From Candidatus Sericytochromatia bacterium S15B-MN24 CBMW_12 (GTDB lineage: Bacteria; Cyanobacteriota; Sericytochromatia; S15B-MN24; UBA4093): a stretch of 64,000 nucleotides of DNA. A model generated the notes under the pieces. The model ran no database searches. It worked only from the letters and a program-made list of their open reading frames with translations, and was not told the origin of the DNA. Each line of letters begins with the position of its first letter. Positions within the stretch are counted from its first letter, which is position 1. A program made the translations under genes and the position numbers. Shown here in pieces: positions 63,985 to 64,000 of this stretch. The stretch covers positions 299,118-363,117 of the forward strand of contig DAZV01000026.1 of the NCBI GenBank assembly GCA_002083825.1. Direction: 5' to 3'.

Positions 63985-64000
63985 CAGCGAACGAGCCACA

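Overview
The window is GC-rich, gene-dense bacterial chromosome. It carries a complete 14-gene NADH dehydrogenase operon (nuoA-N), a full chemosensory phosphorelay, Sec/Tat-type secretion hints, lipoproteins and many two-component parts. This suggests a free-living, respiring, probably motile bacterium. The SOS box at lexA matches the Gram-positive/Terrabacteria consensus and groES has a perfect CIRCE operator. Together with delta-60-repeat and SpoIIE-type proteins this would fit a deep lineage near Cyanobacteriota (Sericytochromatia-like) or another Terrabacteria group. That placement is an inference and is not proven here. Where promoters are readable the -35 is often TTGCCN or TTGACN, and TTG start codons behind good Shine-Dalgarno sequences are common (AKR, MCP, endonuclease V, uvrB, hisS).

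Layout. 1-4.3 kb: BON/SRPBCC protein (cut by the window edge), glycogen-debranching-type glycosidase, EgtD. 4.3-13.2 kb: an unrecognised protein built of ~70-residue helical repeats, then cheX-cheY-cheA-cheR-cheR-cheB and an aldo/keto reductase, all on +. 13.2-29.2 kb, minus strand: a chemoreceptor, then nuoA to nuoN (genes lie N to A in window order). 29.3-39.9 kb, minus: a MidA/NDUFAF7-type methyltransferase, response regulator, Nudix hydrolase, DEDDh exonuclease and repeat-tailed lipoprotein form one operon; next come endonuclease V, a delta-60 lipoprotein and uvrA. 40-41.9 kb is a small accessory patch: hicAB between direct repeats, a beheaded WYL regulator, and a CopG-type antitoxin with the remnant of its toxin. 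41.9-46.6 kb: pseudokinase-kinase fusion, uvrB, tatA. 46.7-49.7 kb: groES-groEL (HrcA/CIRCE) and divergent lexA. 49.8-55.6 kb, minus: a metalloprotease, a ComQ-like isoprenoid synthase, a PDZ/multi-TM/GAF/SpoIIE phosphatase and a 58-residue lipoprotein. 55.7-60.3 kb: degenerate adenine-methylase-like gene, gamma-carbonic anhydrase, methyltransferase, two tiny ORFs, fmt, response regulator. 60.3-63.6 kb, minus: folP-folB-folK and hisS. The end holds short tandem repeats and a large palindrome.

How genes connect. The MidA homologue sits just upstream of nuoA and its mammalian counterpart methylates the NuoD homologue, so it is probably a complex I assembly factor. uvrA and lexA share SOS boxes lying directly after their -10 elements. 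The most unusual candidate system is the 49.8-55.6 kb operon. It pairs a ComQ-like prenyl synthase with a ComP-like PDZ/membrane input module, but the output is a PP2C phosphatase in place of a histidine kinase. No rRNA, tRNA, CRISPR array or transposase was recognised.
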